A stretch of DNA of 64,000 nucleotides from Cellulomonas sp. Y8. GTDB lineage: Bacteria > Actinomycetota > Actinomycetes > Actinomycetales > Cellulomonadaceae. This document shows, piece by piece, positions 41,755 through 50,672 of this stretch. Numbering within the stretch: the first letter of the stretch is position 1; each line of letters opens with the position of its first letter. The translations under genes were made by a program, and so were the position numbers. The notes beneath the pieces were generated by a model. It searched no databases and had not been told where the DNA came from. It was given only the letters and a program-made list of their open reading frames with translations. The DNA lies in NCBI RefSeq assembly GCF_008033115.1, contig NZ_CP041203.1:3286001-3350000 (forward strand), given 5' to 3'.

Positions 41755-42699
41755 ATGACGGACTACGGCCACGACCTGCTGTTCGGGTCGTTCATCACGC
41801 CGAGCAACGCGGCGCCCGAGCGCGTCGTCGGGCTCGCGCAGCTCTCCGAGCGGGCGGGGCTCGACCTCGCCACCTTCCAGGACCACCCCTACCAGCCGTC
41901 CTTCCTCGACACCTGGACCCTGCTGTCCTACGTCGCGGCGCGCACCGAGCGGATCACCCTCGCGCCGAACGTCGCCAACCTCCCGCTGCGGCCGCCCGCC
42001 GTGCTCGCCCGCTCCGTCGCCAGCCTGGACCTGCTGTCCGGCGGCCGCGTCGAGCTCGGGCTGGGCTCGGGCGCCTTCTGGGACGCCATCGAGGCCATGG
42101 GCGGGCGGCGGCTCACCCCGGGTCAGGGGGTCGACGCGCTGCGCGAGGCCATCACGGTCATCCGCACCCTCTGGGACACCAGCGAGCGCACCCGCGTCGA
42201 CCTGCCGGGCGACTACTGGCCGCTCGCCGGCGCCAAGCGCGGCCCCGCGCCGGCCCACCCGGTCGGCATCTGGGTCGGCGCCTACAAGCCACGGATGCTC
42301 CGGCTCACCGGGGAGCACGCGGACGGCTGGCTCCCGTCCCTCGGCTACCTCCGCAGCCTCCAGGACCTCGACGACGCGAACGCGCGCATCGACGACGCCG
42401 CGCACGCCGAGGGCCGCGACCCGCGGGCCGTGCGCCGGCTGCTCAACGTCGGCGGGCAGCTCACCGCGCGACGCAGCACCGACCTGCTCTCCGGGCCGCC
42501 CGAGCAGTGGGTCGAGCAGCTCGCCGTGCTCGCCCTCGAGCACGGGATGAGCGCCTTCATCGCCACCGGCGACGACCCGACGCTGCTCACCGTCCTCGGC
42601 CAGGAGATCGCGCCGGCCGTGCGCGAGCTGGTCGCCGCGCAGCGCGGCGGGTCCGCCGGCGTGGCCCCCGAGGCCGTCGGGGCGGGGGATCAGGCGTGA
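41755..42699 (+). CDS. LLM-class (luciferase-like) flavin/F420 oxidoreductase
   Basis: A 314-residue TIM-barrel LLM protein. LSERAGLDLATFQDHPYQPS, AARTERITLAPNVANLPLRP, VARSVASLDLLSGGRVELGL-type motif (ARSVASLDLLSGGRVELGLG), and HPVGIWVGAYKPRMLRLTGE are typical of F420- or FMNH2-dependent monooxygenases and reductases. It is the first gene after a divergent MarR regulator and overlaps the next gene by 4 nt. The next protein repeats this fold at its N-terminus, so the pair likely derives from duplication. Confidence 0.85.
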   Translation: MTDYGHDLLFGSFITPSNAAPERVVGLAQLSERAGLDLATFQDHPYQPSFLDTWTLLSYVAARTERITLAPNVANLPLRPPAVLARSVASLDLLSGGRVELGLGSGAFWDAIEAMGGRRLTPGQGVDALREAITVIRTLWDTSERTRVDLPGDYWPLAGAKRGPAPAHPVGIWVGAYKPRMLRLTGEHADGWLPSLGYLRSLQDLDDANARIDDAAHAEGRDPRAVRRLLNVGGQLTARRSTDLLSGPPEQWVEQLAVLALEHGMSAFIATGDDPTLLTVLGQEIAPAVRELVAAQRGGSAGVAPEAVGAGDQA

Positions 42700-45053
42700 C
42701 CGGCGTCGACCTCGGGCACCCGCTGCAGCTCGGCGTCGAGCTCGTCCCGTCCGCGGCCGACCCCGGTGCGCCGGGGCGGCTCGCGCGGCGCGCGGAGGAG
42801 CTGGGGCTGGACCTGGTGGTCGTGCCGGACGGCGCGGGTGCCGGGGACGGCGCCGGCGTCGCCCCGGAGGCTCCGGGAGGGCGGGAGGGTGTGGCGACGC
42901 GGGAGGGCGCCGGTGCGCCGGAGGGCGACGCGCTCGACGACGCGCTCGACGCGTGGACCGTGCTCGCGTCCGTCGCGGGCGCCACCGAGCGCGTCGACGT
43001 GGCGACCCGCGGCCTGCGGCTCGACGACCGGCCCCCGGCGGTGCTCGCGCGCGCCGTGGCGAGCCTGGACCACCTGGCGGGCGGGCGCATCACGCCCGGG
43101 CTCGCGCCCGGCCCGGACGGTGCGGACGCCGACGACGCGCTCGACGCGCTCGCCGAGGGCGTCGACGTCCTGCGGGGCATGTGGGCCGCCGCCGAGCCGG
43201 GGCCGCTCGTGCACGAGGGGCGGCACCACCGGGTCGCCGGGGCGCAGCGCGGTCCGGCGCCCGCGCACGACCTGGCCCTGTGGCTGGGTGCCGTGCCGGG
43301 TGCGGTCGACGCCGGTGCGCGGACGCTGGCCGCGCGCGTCGCCGACGGCTGGTGGCTGCCGGTGCCGCCGCGCACGGCGTCGCACCTCGACGCCGTGCTC
43401 GGCGAGCAGACCGCCCTGGACGCGGCGCTCGCGGCCGCGGGCCGGGACCCGCGCGAGGTCCGGCGCGGCCTCGTGCTCGACGCGGGGGCGCTCGGCCTGG
43501 GGGCCGGCGCCGACGGGTCTGCGCCGGTCGCCGACGTGGCGGACGCCCTGGCCGCCCTCGTCCTCGAGGCGGGTGTGGGGACGCTCGTCCTCGGGGTCGC
43601 CGACGACCGCGCGCTCGAGGCGTTCGCCGAGGTGGCCGGCGCGGTGCGCGACCGCGTCGCCGCCGCCCGCGCGTCCCGCGGCACCCGGGTCGGCACCCTC
43701 CGGAGCGCCGCCGTGCGCGCCGCCCGGGCGCCGGGCATCGACTACGACGCGATCCCGGCCGCCCTCGTCGGCACCGCCGTCGAGCCCGGCGACGCCGGGT
43801 ACGCCGCCGTCCGGTCCACCTACATGCGAGGCGGCCGGCCTGGGCTCGTGCTGCGGCCGGGCGGGACCGCCGAGGTGGTCGAGGCCCTGGCCTACGCCCG
43901 TGCCCAGGACGTCACGATCGCGATCCGCAGCGGCGGGCACGGCATCAGCGGGCGGTCGACCAACGAGGGCGGCATCGTGCTGGACCTGTCGCGGATGAAC
44001 GCGATCGAGGTCCTCGACGTCGCCGCCCGGCGGGTCCGCATCCAGCCCGGTGCGCGCTGGGGTGAGGTCGCCGCGGCGCTGCACCCGTACGGCTGGGCCC
44101 TCACCTCCGGCGACTACGGCGGCGTCGGCGTCGGCGGCCTCGCCACCGCGGGCGGCATCGGCTTCCTGGTGCGCGAGCACGGCCTGACGCTCGACCACCT
44201 GCGCGCCGCCGAGGTCGTCCTCGCCGACGGCTCCGTCGTCCGGGCGAGCGCCGACGAGGACCCCGACCTGTTCTGGGGCATCCGCGGCGCCGGGGCGAAT
44301 CTCGGCGTCGTCACGTCCTTCGAGTTCGAGGTCGACGAGGTCGGGGACGTGGGTTTCGCCCAGCTCGTCTTCGACGCCTCCGACACCGAGCGGTTCCTCG
44401 TCGACTACGGCGCCACCCTGGAGGCCGCGCCGCGCGACACCACGGCGTTCCTCATCATGGGACCGCCCCGCGGCGGGATCGTCGCCGCGCAGGTGATGGC
44501 GATGGTCGACTCCGACGACCCGGAGACGATCATCGAGCGGCTGAACCCGTTCGCCCGGATCGCGCCGCTGCTCCAGCAGCAGGTGCAGGTCGTGCCGTAC
44601 CCGGCCGTCGTCTCGGTCCCGCAGCGGCACACGTCCGACGGCGAGCCCGTCACGCGGTCGGGCATGGCCGAGCACCTCACCCCGGAGCTCGCCGCCGACG
44701 CCGCCCGGCTCGTCCGCAGCGGGGCCACGCCGTTCTTCCAGATCCGAGCCGCCGGGGGAGCCGTGCACGACGTGCCCGCCGACGCCACCGCCTACGCCCA
44801 CCGGTCGGCGAACTTCAGCATCGTCGCCATGGGCAGCAGCCGGCGGCGGATCGACGCGATCTGGGACGCCATGGCGCACCACTTCGACGGCACGTACCTG
44901 TCCTTCGAGACCGACCCTCGGCCCGAGCGGCTCGCGGACGTCTATCCCGGGGCCACCCTCGAGCGGCTGCGCGGGCTCAAGCGGCGGTACGACCCCGAGG
45001 ACGTCTTCCGGCACAACTACTCGGTCGCAGAGCCGCCCGCCGTCGTGCTCTGA
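42696..45053 (+). CDS. Fusion of LLM-like domain with FAD-linked (PCMH) oxidase
   Basis: A 785-residue protein starting GTG (GTGA overlap). Residues about 1-330 are a reduced LLM-type TIM barrel (LGVELVPSAADPG, ATRGLRLDDRPPAVLARAVA, LDHLAGGRITPGLAPGPDG, ALWLGAVPGAVDAGARTLAA). Residues about 345-785 are a PCMH/berberine-bridge-type FAD oxidase: YMRGGRPGLVLRPGGTAEVV, RSGGHGISGRSTNEGGIVLD with the FAD-linking His, GVGVGGLATAGGIGFLVREH, and C-terminal RRYDPEDVFRHNYSV. The second covalent FAD ligand (Cys) is replaced in LTLDHLRAAE, so a single His link is expected. Joining two flavin enzymes suggests two-step oxidation with a shared intermediate. No interruption lies between the domains. Confidence 0.85.
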   Translation: MTGVDLGHPLQLGVELVPSAADPGAPGRLARRAEELGLDLVVVPDGAGAGDGAGVAPEAPGGREGVATREGAGAPEGDALDDALDAWTVLASVAGATERVDVATRGLRLDDRPPAVLARAVASLDHLAGGRITPGLAPGPDGADADDALDALAEGVDVLRGMWAAAEPGPLVHEGRHHRVAGAQRGPAPAHDLALWLGAVPGAVDAGARTLAARVADGWWLPVPPRTASHLDAVLGEQTALDAALAAAGRDPREVRRGLVLDAGALGLGAGADGSAPVADVADALAALVLEAGVGTLVLGVADDRALEAFAEVAGAVRDRVAAARASRGTRVGTLRSAAVRAARAPGIDYDAIPAALVGTAVEPGDAGYAAVRSTYMRGGRPGLVLRPGGTAEVVEALAYARAQDVTIAIRSGGHGISGRSTNEGGIVLDLSRMNAIEVLDVAARRVRIQPGARWGEVAAALHPYGWALTSGDYGGVGVGGLATAGGIGFLVREHGLTLDHLRAAEVVLADGSVVRASADEDPDLFWGIRGAGANLGVVTSFEFEVDEVGDVGFAQLVFDASDTERFLVDYGATLEAAPRDTTAFLIMGPPRGGIVAAQVMAMVDSDDPETIIERLNPFARIAPLLQQQVQVVPYPAVVSVPQRHTSDGEPVTRSGMAEHLTPELAADAARLVRSGATPFFQIRAAGGAVHDVPADATAYAHRSANFSIVAMGSSRRRIDAIWDAMAHHFDGTYLSFETDPRPERLADVYPGATLERLRGLKRRYDPEDVFRHNYSVAEPPAVVL

Positions 45054-45074
45054 GGGCCGGTCGCGGTCGCGGCT

Positions 45075-45093
45075 CTCGGGGTGCGACCCCGAG
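45075..45093. terminator. Small terminator hairpin after the LLM operon
   Basis: CTCGGGGT-GCG-ACCCCGAG: 8-bp arms with a 3-nt loop, 21 bp after the fusion gene. The rest of the 45054-45265 gap shows nothing further. Confidence 0.5.
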
Positions 45094-45265
45094 GGCGACC
45101 GGGGGTCGGCCTCCGCCGCGAGGAGGAGGCCGTGCACCCCGAGGGGGACCCCGTACGCCCGACGTCGGACCCGAAGATACGGCGCAGGGCCGATCCGCCG
45201 GGCGGGGTCGGCTTGCCAGGATGGAACCCGTCAGCACGTCGAGGGCCGGAACGAGGAGCAACGTC

Positions 45266-45379
45266 ATGTCGCCGCAGGTGTGGATCGTCGTCGCGGGCCT
45301 CGTGGCCGTGATCGTCGTCGTCGGCCTGGGCGACCTGGTCACCCGTGCCCGGGACGCACGCCAGCGCGTGCGCCGCTGA
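45266..45379 (+). CDS. Small membrane protein, 37 aa (hypothetical)
   Basis: A 37-residue frame starting ATG, with GAGGAG 7 nt upstream. MSPQVWIVVAGLVAVIVVVG is one membrane span, followed by a short positive tail (DLVTRARDARQRVRR). The good ribosome binding site and flanking terminators support it. No family recognised. Confidence 0.6.
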   Translation: MSPQVWIVVAGLVAVIVVVGLGDLVTRARDARQRVRR

Positions 45380-45447
45380 CCCGCCGCGGGCGGGTGCCGG
45401 GAGGAAGGCCCGGCACCGCCCGCGAGGCCGTGGCTCGCGCCACGCAG

Positions 45448-45487
45448 GACGACGCCCGCACCCCCGGGGGGAGGTGCGGGCGTCGTC
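45448..45487. terminator. Bidirectional terminator hairpin
   Basis: Perfect 15-bp arms GACGACGCCCGCACC / GGTGCGGGCGTCGTC with a 10-nt C/G loop, between the small membrane ORF and the convergent antitoxin-like gene. Confidence 0.8.
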
Positions 45488-45496
45488 GCGTGCGGG

Positions 45497-45640
45497 CTAC
45501 TTGCCGATCTTGTCGTCGGCCTTCTTCTCGAGGTCGTCGATGTGCTCGGCGTTGCCGCCGCCCGACTTCTTCGCGGCGGTGTCCCCGGCCTTCTCGATGC
45601 CGGCGTCGCTCGCCTTCTCGGTGATGTCGTCCAGGCCCAT
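45497..45640 (-). CDS. MT0933-type antitoxin-like small protein
   Basis: A 47-residue, highly charged protein beginning MGLDDITEKASDAGIEKAGD and ending DDLEKKADDKIGK. This matches the short helical MT0933/Rv0909-like antitoxin family in which Lys, Asp and Ala alternate. The ATG has GAGAGGA before it. No toxin gene is adjacent on the same strand, so it may be an orphan with another role. Confidence 0.7.
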   Translation of the reverse strand: MGLDDITEKASDAGIEKAGDTAAKKSGGGNAEHIDDLEKKADDKIGK

Positions 45641-45917
45641 GACGCGGTCCTCTCGTCGCTCGGGTGCTGCCGGCGGGTCGCGGGGCGGCCCGCCTCCGCC
45701 AGTCTCGGACGGGGCGCTCCGGGGCGCGACCGGGGGCGGCCCGGTCCGTGGTCGGTCGGTCGAGCAGCCCACGGCCGACCGCTCGGTGCGGAGGTGGGCT
45801 CGGGCGCGGCTCCACGTGTGGGCGCCGAGTCGTCCACAGGTGCGGTGGCCGTGCTCCGTCCCCAGGGCGAGGTGCCGCCGCCGGGGGCGTGTCGGTGGGC
45901 GTCGGTAGTGTCGTTCC

Positions 45918-47852
45918 ATGGCATCTGACCTGCAGGAACACCCCGACGGCGACCCGGTCGCTGCCGTGGTGCTGCCGGTCTACGGGCCCGACGGGACCTG
46001 CCTGACGGACTTCGGCCCGGACCCCGTCGTCGCGGCCGGTGGGGCGCCGCGCACGGGTGAGCAGCGGCAGATCGAGGCGATCCGGTCCTGCGAGCCCGGA
46101 CCCGAGCTGGACGCGTGGTTGCGGGGGCTGGATGCGAGCGTGCTGCCCTCGGCGATCGTGGTCGAGGTGATCGCCGCGCAGACCCGGATCGAGTCCTACC
46201 AGCACGCCCGGACCCTCGGCCTGATCGCCGAGCTCGCCTCCCGGGAGGAGATGAGCCCGGAGTGGTCGCCGCTGGCGGGCGCGCCCCCGACGCAGGCGTG
46301 CGTGGCCGGCGACGAGCTGGCGATGCGCCTGGGATGGCCGCGGGTCGCGGCGACGAAGACCGTGCACCGTGCCCTGGTGCTGGACGGGATGCTCGGCGCG
46401 ACCCGCGAGGCGTTGGAGGTCGGGCACCTCGACGCGGCCAAGGCCCAGGTCCTGACGGCGGGGTTGGCGGACCTGTCCTTCCAGGTCGCCCACGCGGTGG
46501 AGGACGCGGTGCTGCCCGACGCCGACCAGTGCTCGGTCGCCGAGCTCCGCCAGCGTGTGGAGCGGGAGATCCGGCTGGTCGACCCCGAGGGCGCCGCCGC
46601 GCGCCGCGAACGCGCCCGGTGCACGAGGAGGGTCTCCCACCCGCGCCCGCAGCCGGACGGGATGGCCTCGATGTGGCTGGTTCTGGACGCGGCGGACGCG
46701 CTCCGGGTCGACGGGGTCCTCACGCACGCCGCGAAGACCGCCAAAGCGCTCGGCGACGACCGCACCCTGGACCAGCTGCGCGCCGACGGCCTCCGCGACC
46801 TGGTGGTCGGCGACGTCCCGGAGTCGGACGGGCCGGCGTTCGAGGTCCACCTGTCCCCGGGCCTGCCCGTGCCGCCGGAGCCGCGACGGTCGTGGAACGG
46901 GGCGACCTCCACCGACCGGGACGGCGCGGTGCTCACCCGCCCGGTGGAGCCGATCCCGATCGCCACCCTCACCCCGCTCGGTCCCGCCACGCACCCCGAG
47001 CCCCGTGTGGGCCACCAGGCCCCTTCGCGCGGAGCGCGACGCACGTCGACCGGGGTCCCGACCGACACCGGGGCCGAGTTGGGGGCCGGGGCCTCAGTCG
47101 ACACGAGGGTCCCGACCGACGCCGGGGCCGAAGACGACGCCAGGGTATCGACCGACGGCGGGACCGGAGCAGGCACCACCACCTGCGCCACCACGCCGAA
47201 CCCAACGAGCGGAGCCAACCCACCTGCCCCGACGCACAGCCCTGTCGCGACGGCGACCGCCACCGCGACCACCACCGCGCGTCGCGGCTGCACCCGCTGC
47301 TCGGGCCGTCCGGGCGCCGAGATCCGGATCACCATCCCTGCGTCCACCCTGCTCGGGCTGGACGACCAGCCGGCGCACCTCGACGGGCACGGCCCCGTCG
47401 ACGCGGTCCAGGCCCGGGCCCTGGCGATCGGCGGGGTCTGGCAGCGGGTCGTCACCGACCCACTGACCGACCGGGTCCTGGACGTCGGCCGCGAGCGGTA
47501 TCGACCACCCGCCGCCCTCGCAGAACTCATCCGCGTCCGGGACAAGACCTGCGTGGCACCCGGCTGCCTGGTCCCGGCGTGCGGCTGCGAGCTCGACCAC
47601 ACCCAGGAGTTCCACCCTCGACCCGGCGGCGATCCCGACGCGCCCCTAGGCGGCACGGATGCCGACAACCTGGGCCCGGTCTGCCACCGGCACCACCGCC
47701 TCAAGACCGACGGCGGCTTCCGACTACGGCAGATCCAACCCGGCCTGTTCGAGTGGATCACCCCGACCGGCCACCGGTACCTGACCCGGCCGGGCACCGG
47801 GCAGATCTACGACGCCACGGCCGAACCGTACGACGCACCACCTCCCTTCTGA
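45918..47852 (+). CDS. DUF222-HNH endonuclease (13E12-type)
   Basis: A 644-residue protein: DUF222 domain at about residues 60-330 (ASVLPSAIVVEVIAAQTRIE, LDAAKAQVLTAGLADLSFQV), a low-complexity Thr/Asp/Gly/Pro linker at about 375-455, and an HNH domain at about 535-610 (KTCVAPGCLVPACGCELDHT, NLGPVCHRHHRLKTDG) with Cys/His zinc ligands and the catalytic His. Such proteins are abundant in actinobacteria, are often multi-copy and are thought to be mobile or anti-phage nucleases, but function is unsettled. The linker contains degenerate repeats of a VPTDTGAE/VDTRVPTDAGAE unit. Confidence 0.85.
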   Translation: MASDLQEHPDGDPVAAVVLPVYGPDGTCLTDFGPDPVVAAGGAPRTGEQRQIEAIRSCEPGPELDAWLRGLDASVLPSAIVVEVIAAQTRIESYQHARTLGLIAELASREEMSPEWSPLAGAPPTQACVAGDELAMRLGWPRVAATKTVHRALVLDGMLGATREALEVGHLDAAKAQVLTAGLADLSFQVAHAVEDAVLPDADQCSVAELRQRVEREIRLVDPEGAAARRERARCTRRVSHPRPQPDGMASMWLVLDAADALRVDGVLTHAAKTAKALGDDRTLDQLRADGLRDLVVGDVPESDGPAFEVHLSPGLPVPPEPRRSWNGATSTDRDGAVLTRPVEPIPIATLTPLGPATHPEPRVGHQAPSRGARRTSTGVPTDTGAELGAGASVDTRVPTDAGAEDDARVSTDGGTGAGTTTCATTPNPTSGANPPAPTHSPVATATATATTTARRGCTRCSGRPGAEIRITIPASTLLGLDDQPAHLDGHGPVDAVQARALAIGGVWQRVVTDPLTDRVLDVGRERYRPPAALAELIRVRDKTCVAPGCLVPACGCELDHTQEFHPRPGGDPDAPLGGTDADNLGPVCHRHHRLKTDGGFRLRQIQPGLFEWITPTGHRYLTRPGTGQIYDATAEPYDAPPPF

Positions 47853-48007
47853 GCGACGAACCGCTCGTCCGGTCCGTGCGCGGCCGTCCGCCCCGCGCCT
47901 CGCGCGGCACTCCGTTCCCGGGAGCACCGTCCGACCCGCGCCAGAACCCGGCGACGACCTCCGCCCGCGTGGGCCGGTGCCGCAAGCGATCCTCTGCGCG
48001 TCCGAGA

Positions 48008-48035
48008 CCCCACCCCACCCACCCCACCCCACCCC
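48008..48035 (-). other. G-quadruplex motif (six G-runs with single-base loops)
   Basis: On the minus strand six runs of three to four G separated by single T residues occupy 28 bp; the plus strand shows the complementary C-runs. Single-nucleotide loops make this a very stable predicted parallel quadruplex. It lies in the 391-bp gene-free gap 47853-48243 between the HNH gene and the repeat protein; nothing else of note is seen in that gap. Confidence 0.7.
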
Positions 48036-48243
48036 GCGCCCGCCATCCGCCGGCGGCCTGCGTACACCTCGGGGGTCAGTCGTCCGGCCGATCTCTCGCG
48101 CGCGTTCGTCCTCCTGCGGTCGTGGGTCTACCGCGGCGGGTGTAGGCGCGATCCCTCCCGGGGGATGACGACGCGAGGTGCCCGGGCGGGGGACGGTGGG
48201 AGCACGTCGCCGGACCTGCCGGCTGAGCGTTCGAGGAGGCACC

Positions 48244-49314
48244 GTGACCGGTCTCGATCCCACGGACCGCACCGTCGCCGAGGTTCCCGCACGTCGATCC
48301 GGGCACGCGCCCTCCAGGGACCGGGTCGCGGCCACCGTCCCGGACGTCGGCGCCGACCGGGGCGTCGACACCCGTCGGAACCACGCCACCGTCGGTGGCC
48401 GCACCACCGTCGGGGGCGTCGAGCACGCCGGGAGCTTTGCCACCGGCGGGAGTCACTCCACCGTCGGGGGCCTCGAGCACGCCGGGAGCGTTGCCACCGT
48501 CGGGAGCCTCGACCGCGCCGGGGGCCTCGCCACCACCGGGAGCCCCGCCACCGACGGGAGCGTCACCTCCGCCGGGAGCGTCGCCACCCGTCGTCGCGTC
48601 GCCACCGTCGGGAGCGTGCGCGCCGACCGGAGCGTGCGCGCGGACCGTGCGATCCGGCTCGCCTCGGCCCTGCACTCCGCGGGGGTGCGGGCGAACCACC
48701 GGGTGTCGCTGGTGCTCGGGCCGGGCCCCGCGCGGTCGGCGACGATCGCGGCCTGTCTCCGGCTCGGTGCGGTCGTGGTCGCGGCCAGCCCCGACCTGCC
48801 TGATGCCGAGGTCGCGTCCGCGCACGCCGCGGCCCGCCCCGACGTGGTGGTCGGGGACCGGCGCGGCCTGCGCCTCGTCCGGCGCCTGCGGGGACCCGCG
48901 CTGTGGCTGGCGGCCGACCGACCGCGGCTGGCGGACCGGTTCGTGGGTGGGGCGCTCCCGCTCGTCGACCTGGTGACGCGGCACCTGCTCGTGGCCCTGC
49001 CCCCGGCGCCGGACCCGCACGGCGACGCGGCGCTGCTGTTCGTGCCGTCGGACCGCCCGGGCGAAGGTCCGCTCGGCGTTCACTGGACGCACGAGGACCT
49101 GGAGGCGCTCGCCGGGGCGTCGGGCGACGCAGACAGCGCCCCGTGGGAGGTCGACGGTGCCGTGCCGGGTCCGGGGCGGAGGTCGGCTCCCCGAGGCGCC
49201 CGGGCCGCGTCGGTGCCGCTCGCGCTCGACGTGCTCGACGCGGCCGGCGGCTGGCGGCACCGGCACGCGAGCACCGGAGGTCCGGCGCCGGCTCGTCGGC
49301 CGGCGCTGGTCTAG
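48244..49314 (+). CDS. AMP-binding-enzyme remnant with hexapeptide repeats
   Basis: A 356-residue frame starting GTG, with GAGGAGG before it. After a short N-terminus come 16 hexapeptide repeats (residues 41-136). Residues about 137-245 look like the start of an AMP-forming synthetase (RLASALHSAGVRANHRVSLV, SATIAACLRLGAVVVAASPD, ARPDVVVGDRRGL). The rest (FVPSDRPGEGPLGVHWTHED) resembles the phosphate-binding region but lacks the usual TSGTTGxPKG motif, and the large C-terminal part of the enzyme is missing. I think it is a degraded or repurposed synthetase; adenylation activity is unlikely. The opposite-strand frame looks like a shadow. Confidence 0.55.
   Translation: MTGLDPTDRTVAEVPARRSGHAPSRDRVAATVPDVGADRGVDTRRNHATVGGRTTVGGVEHAGSFATGGSHSTVGGLEHAGSVATVGSLDRAGGLATTGSPATDGSVTSAGSVATRRRVATVGSVRADRSVRADRAIRLASALHSAGVRANHRVSLVLGPGPARSATIAACLRLGAVVVAASPDLPDAEVASAHAAARPDVVVGDRRGLRLVRRLRGPALWLAADRPRLADRFVGGALPLVDLVTRHLLVALPPAPDPHGDAALLFVPSDRPGEGPLGVHWTHEDLEALAGASGDADSAPWEVDGAVPGPGRRSAPRGARAASVPLALDVLDAAGGWRHRHASTGGPAPARRPALV
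48364..48651 (+). repeat. Tandem 18-bp repeat array (hexapeptide repeats)
   Basis: Sixteen imperfect 18-bp units, translated as units like VATVGS, LEHAGS, LATTGS. A 36-bp segment (GTCGGGGGCGTCGAGCACGC and following) occurs twice with few changes, showing recent duplication. All reading frames of this stretch stay open because the period is a multiple of three. Confidence 0.8.
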
Positions 49315-49479
49315 CCGCCGGCTGCCTCGGGCCGTCCGGGCGCTCGGGGGTCGGTCGGCCCGCTCGCGGTGGGGACCAGCCGGCCCGGCCGTGGTCGGTG
49401 GTGAGTCGGCCGGACCGTGGTCGGGCGTCAGTCGACCGGGCCGCCGTCGGGGTACGTCGACCGGGTCGCGGGTGTCGCG

Positions 49480-50529
49480 TCACCGCCACCCGCGCCCATC
49501 CGCGACCGCGGCGACCGTCGTCCCCACGACGGACTCGTCCTGCCCCACACCGGGATCAGCCGCGACGACCACCGCCACCGCACCGCCCGCCGCCGGGTAC
49601 CACCGGAGCTGGCACTGGGACCCGACACCCCACCCCTGGGTCATGACGCACGGGCGCCGGGGTACCCCGAACGGGAAGACGCCGAGTCCGACGCCGAGGC
49701 CGCCCGGGTCGCGGACGAGCGCGGCCCCCTGGTCGGCGTCGAGCAGGACCCCGCCCCGGCCGTCGAGGGCCCGGCCGACGTCGTCGAGCAGGACGGCCAG
49801 GTCCGACGCCGACGCCCACAGGCCTGAGGCGGCGAGGCCGGCGTAGTGCGCCCGGGTGCCGGCGACCCGGTGGCCGTCGGCGTGGTGGCCCGCGGCGGCC
49901 GACTCGGCGAGGCGGGCGACCGCGGCCGCGCGCGGGCCGCGGACGTGGGCGGCCGCCTCGCCGGCCCAGAAGCCGGTCGACGAGAGCTCGAGCGGGGCGA
50001 CGACCTCGCGGTGCAGGACGTCGGCGAAGGACTCGCCGGTCGCGACCTCGACGGCGCGCTCGACGACGCAGTAGCCGGCGTCGGAGTACGCGAAACCGGA
50101 ACCGGGTTCGACCGTGACCCGGACCGGGCCGACGTGCGCCGCCGTGGTCCCCGCGAGGACGTCCGCGGTCGGCGGGACACGGCCGGCGGCCGGCTCGAAC
50201 GCGCCCGGCGGGTCGACGACGCCGCCGCGGTGCCCGAGCAGCTCCCGGAGGGTCGGGCCGGTCCGCCCCGGCACGTCGAGCGGGACGAGCGCGCGCACGT
50301 CGGCGTCGAGGTCCAGCACGCCGCGACCGGCGAGGCGGAGGACGCCGACCGCGGTGACCGCCTTCGCGGCCGAGCACAGGTGGACGGGCGTGGTCGCGGT
50401 CGCGGGGACCCGTTCGGCGAGGTCGGCGTACCCGGTGACGTCGACGACCGGTGGCCGGCCGTCCTCGACGACGACGGTGACGAGGGCGGGAGCAGGGGCG
50501 GGAGCGAGAGAGGGCGGAAAAGCGGTCAA
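49480..50529 (-). CDS. Beta-lactamase-family serine hydrolase
   Basis: A 349-residue serine hydrolase of the class C/EstB type. S53-A-A-K56 in HLCSAAKAVTAVGVLRLAGR is the SxxK nucleophile pair; Y-S-D in FAYSDAGYCVVERAVEVATG fills the YxN position; GWGVGSQC may be the third motif. LRELLGHRGGVVDPPGAFEP is the usual LLxHxxG segment. No signal peptide is present, so esterase or D-aminopeptidase-type activity in the cytosol is more likely than cell-wall work. The start is a TTG with GGAG before it; no better start exists in the homologous region. Confidence 0.8.
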   Translation of the reverse strand: MTAFPPSLAPAPAPALVTVVVEDGRPPVVDVTGYADLAERVPATATTPVHLCSAAKAVTAVGVLRLAGRGVLDLDADVRALVPLDVPGRTGPTLRELLGHRGGVVDPPGAFEPAAGRVPPTADVLAGTTAAHVGPVRVTVEPGSGFAYSDAGYCVVERAVEVATGESFADVLHREVVAPLELSSTGFWAGEAAAHVRGPRAAAVARLAESAAAGHHADGHRVAGTRAHYAGLAASGLWASASDLAVLLDDVGRALDGRGGVLLDADQGAALVRDPGGLGVGLGVFPFGVPRRPCVMTQGWGVGSQCQLRWYPAAGGAVAVVVAADPGVGQDESVVGTTVAAVADGRGWR

Positions 50530-50672
50530 CGAGGGCTCCGGGAGGTCGGGTGCGACCCGCGGTCCTCGCCCTGGACGCGGCTGTGCCGACGACGCTAGCG
50601 GCGCCCACCGACACGCGCGCGGGTCGAACCCGTCTCGCACTCGGCTCTTCTCGCGCTCGGCCCGTCGCGCGC

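Noticed and set aside
48364..48651. Possible CRISPR array
   Set aside because: Units are 18 bp, contiguous and degenerate, with no spacers; it is a coding tandem repeat and no cas genes are near.
48076..49266. Minus-strand frame opposite the repeat protein with GAP-rich repeats
   Set aside because: The repeats are forced by the 18-bp array; the rest is Arg-rich shadow sequence without homology or ribosome binding site.
45918..49314. Mobile element around the HNH nuclease and repeat protein
   Set aside because: No transposase, integrase, terminal inverted repeats or target duplication could be found.
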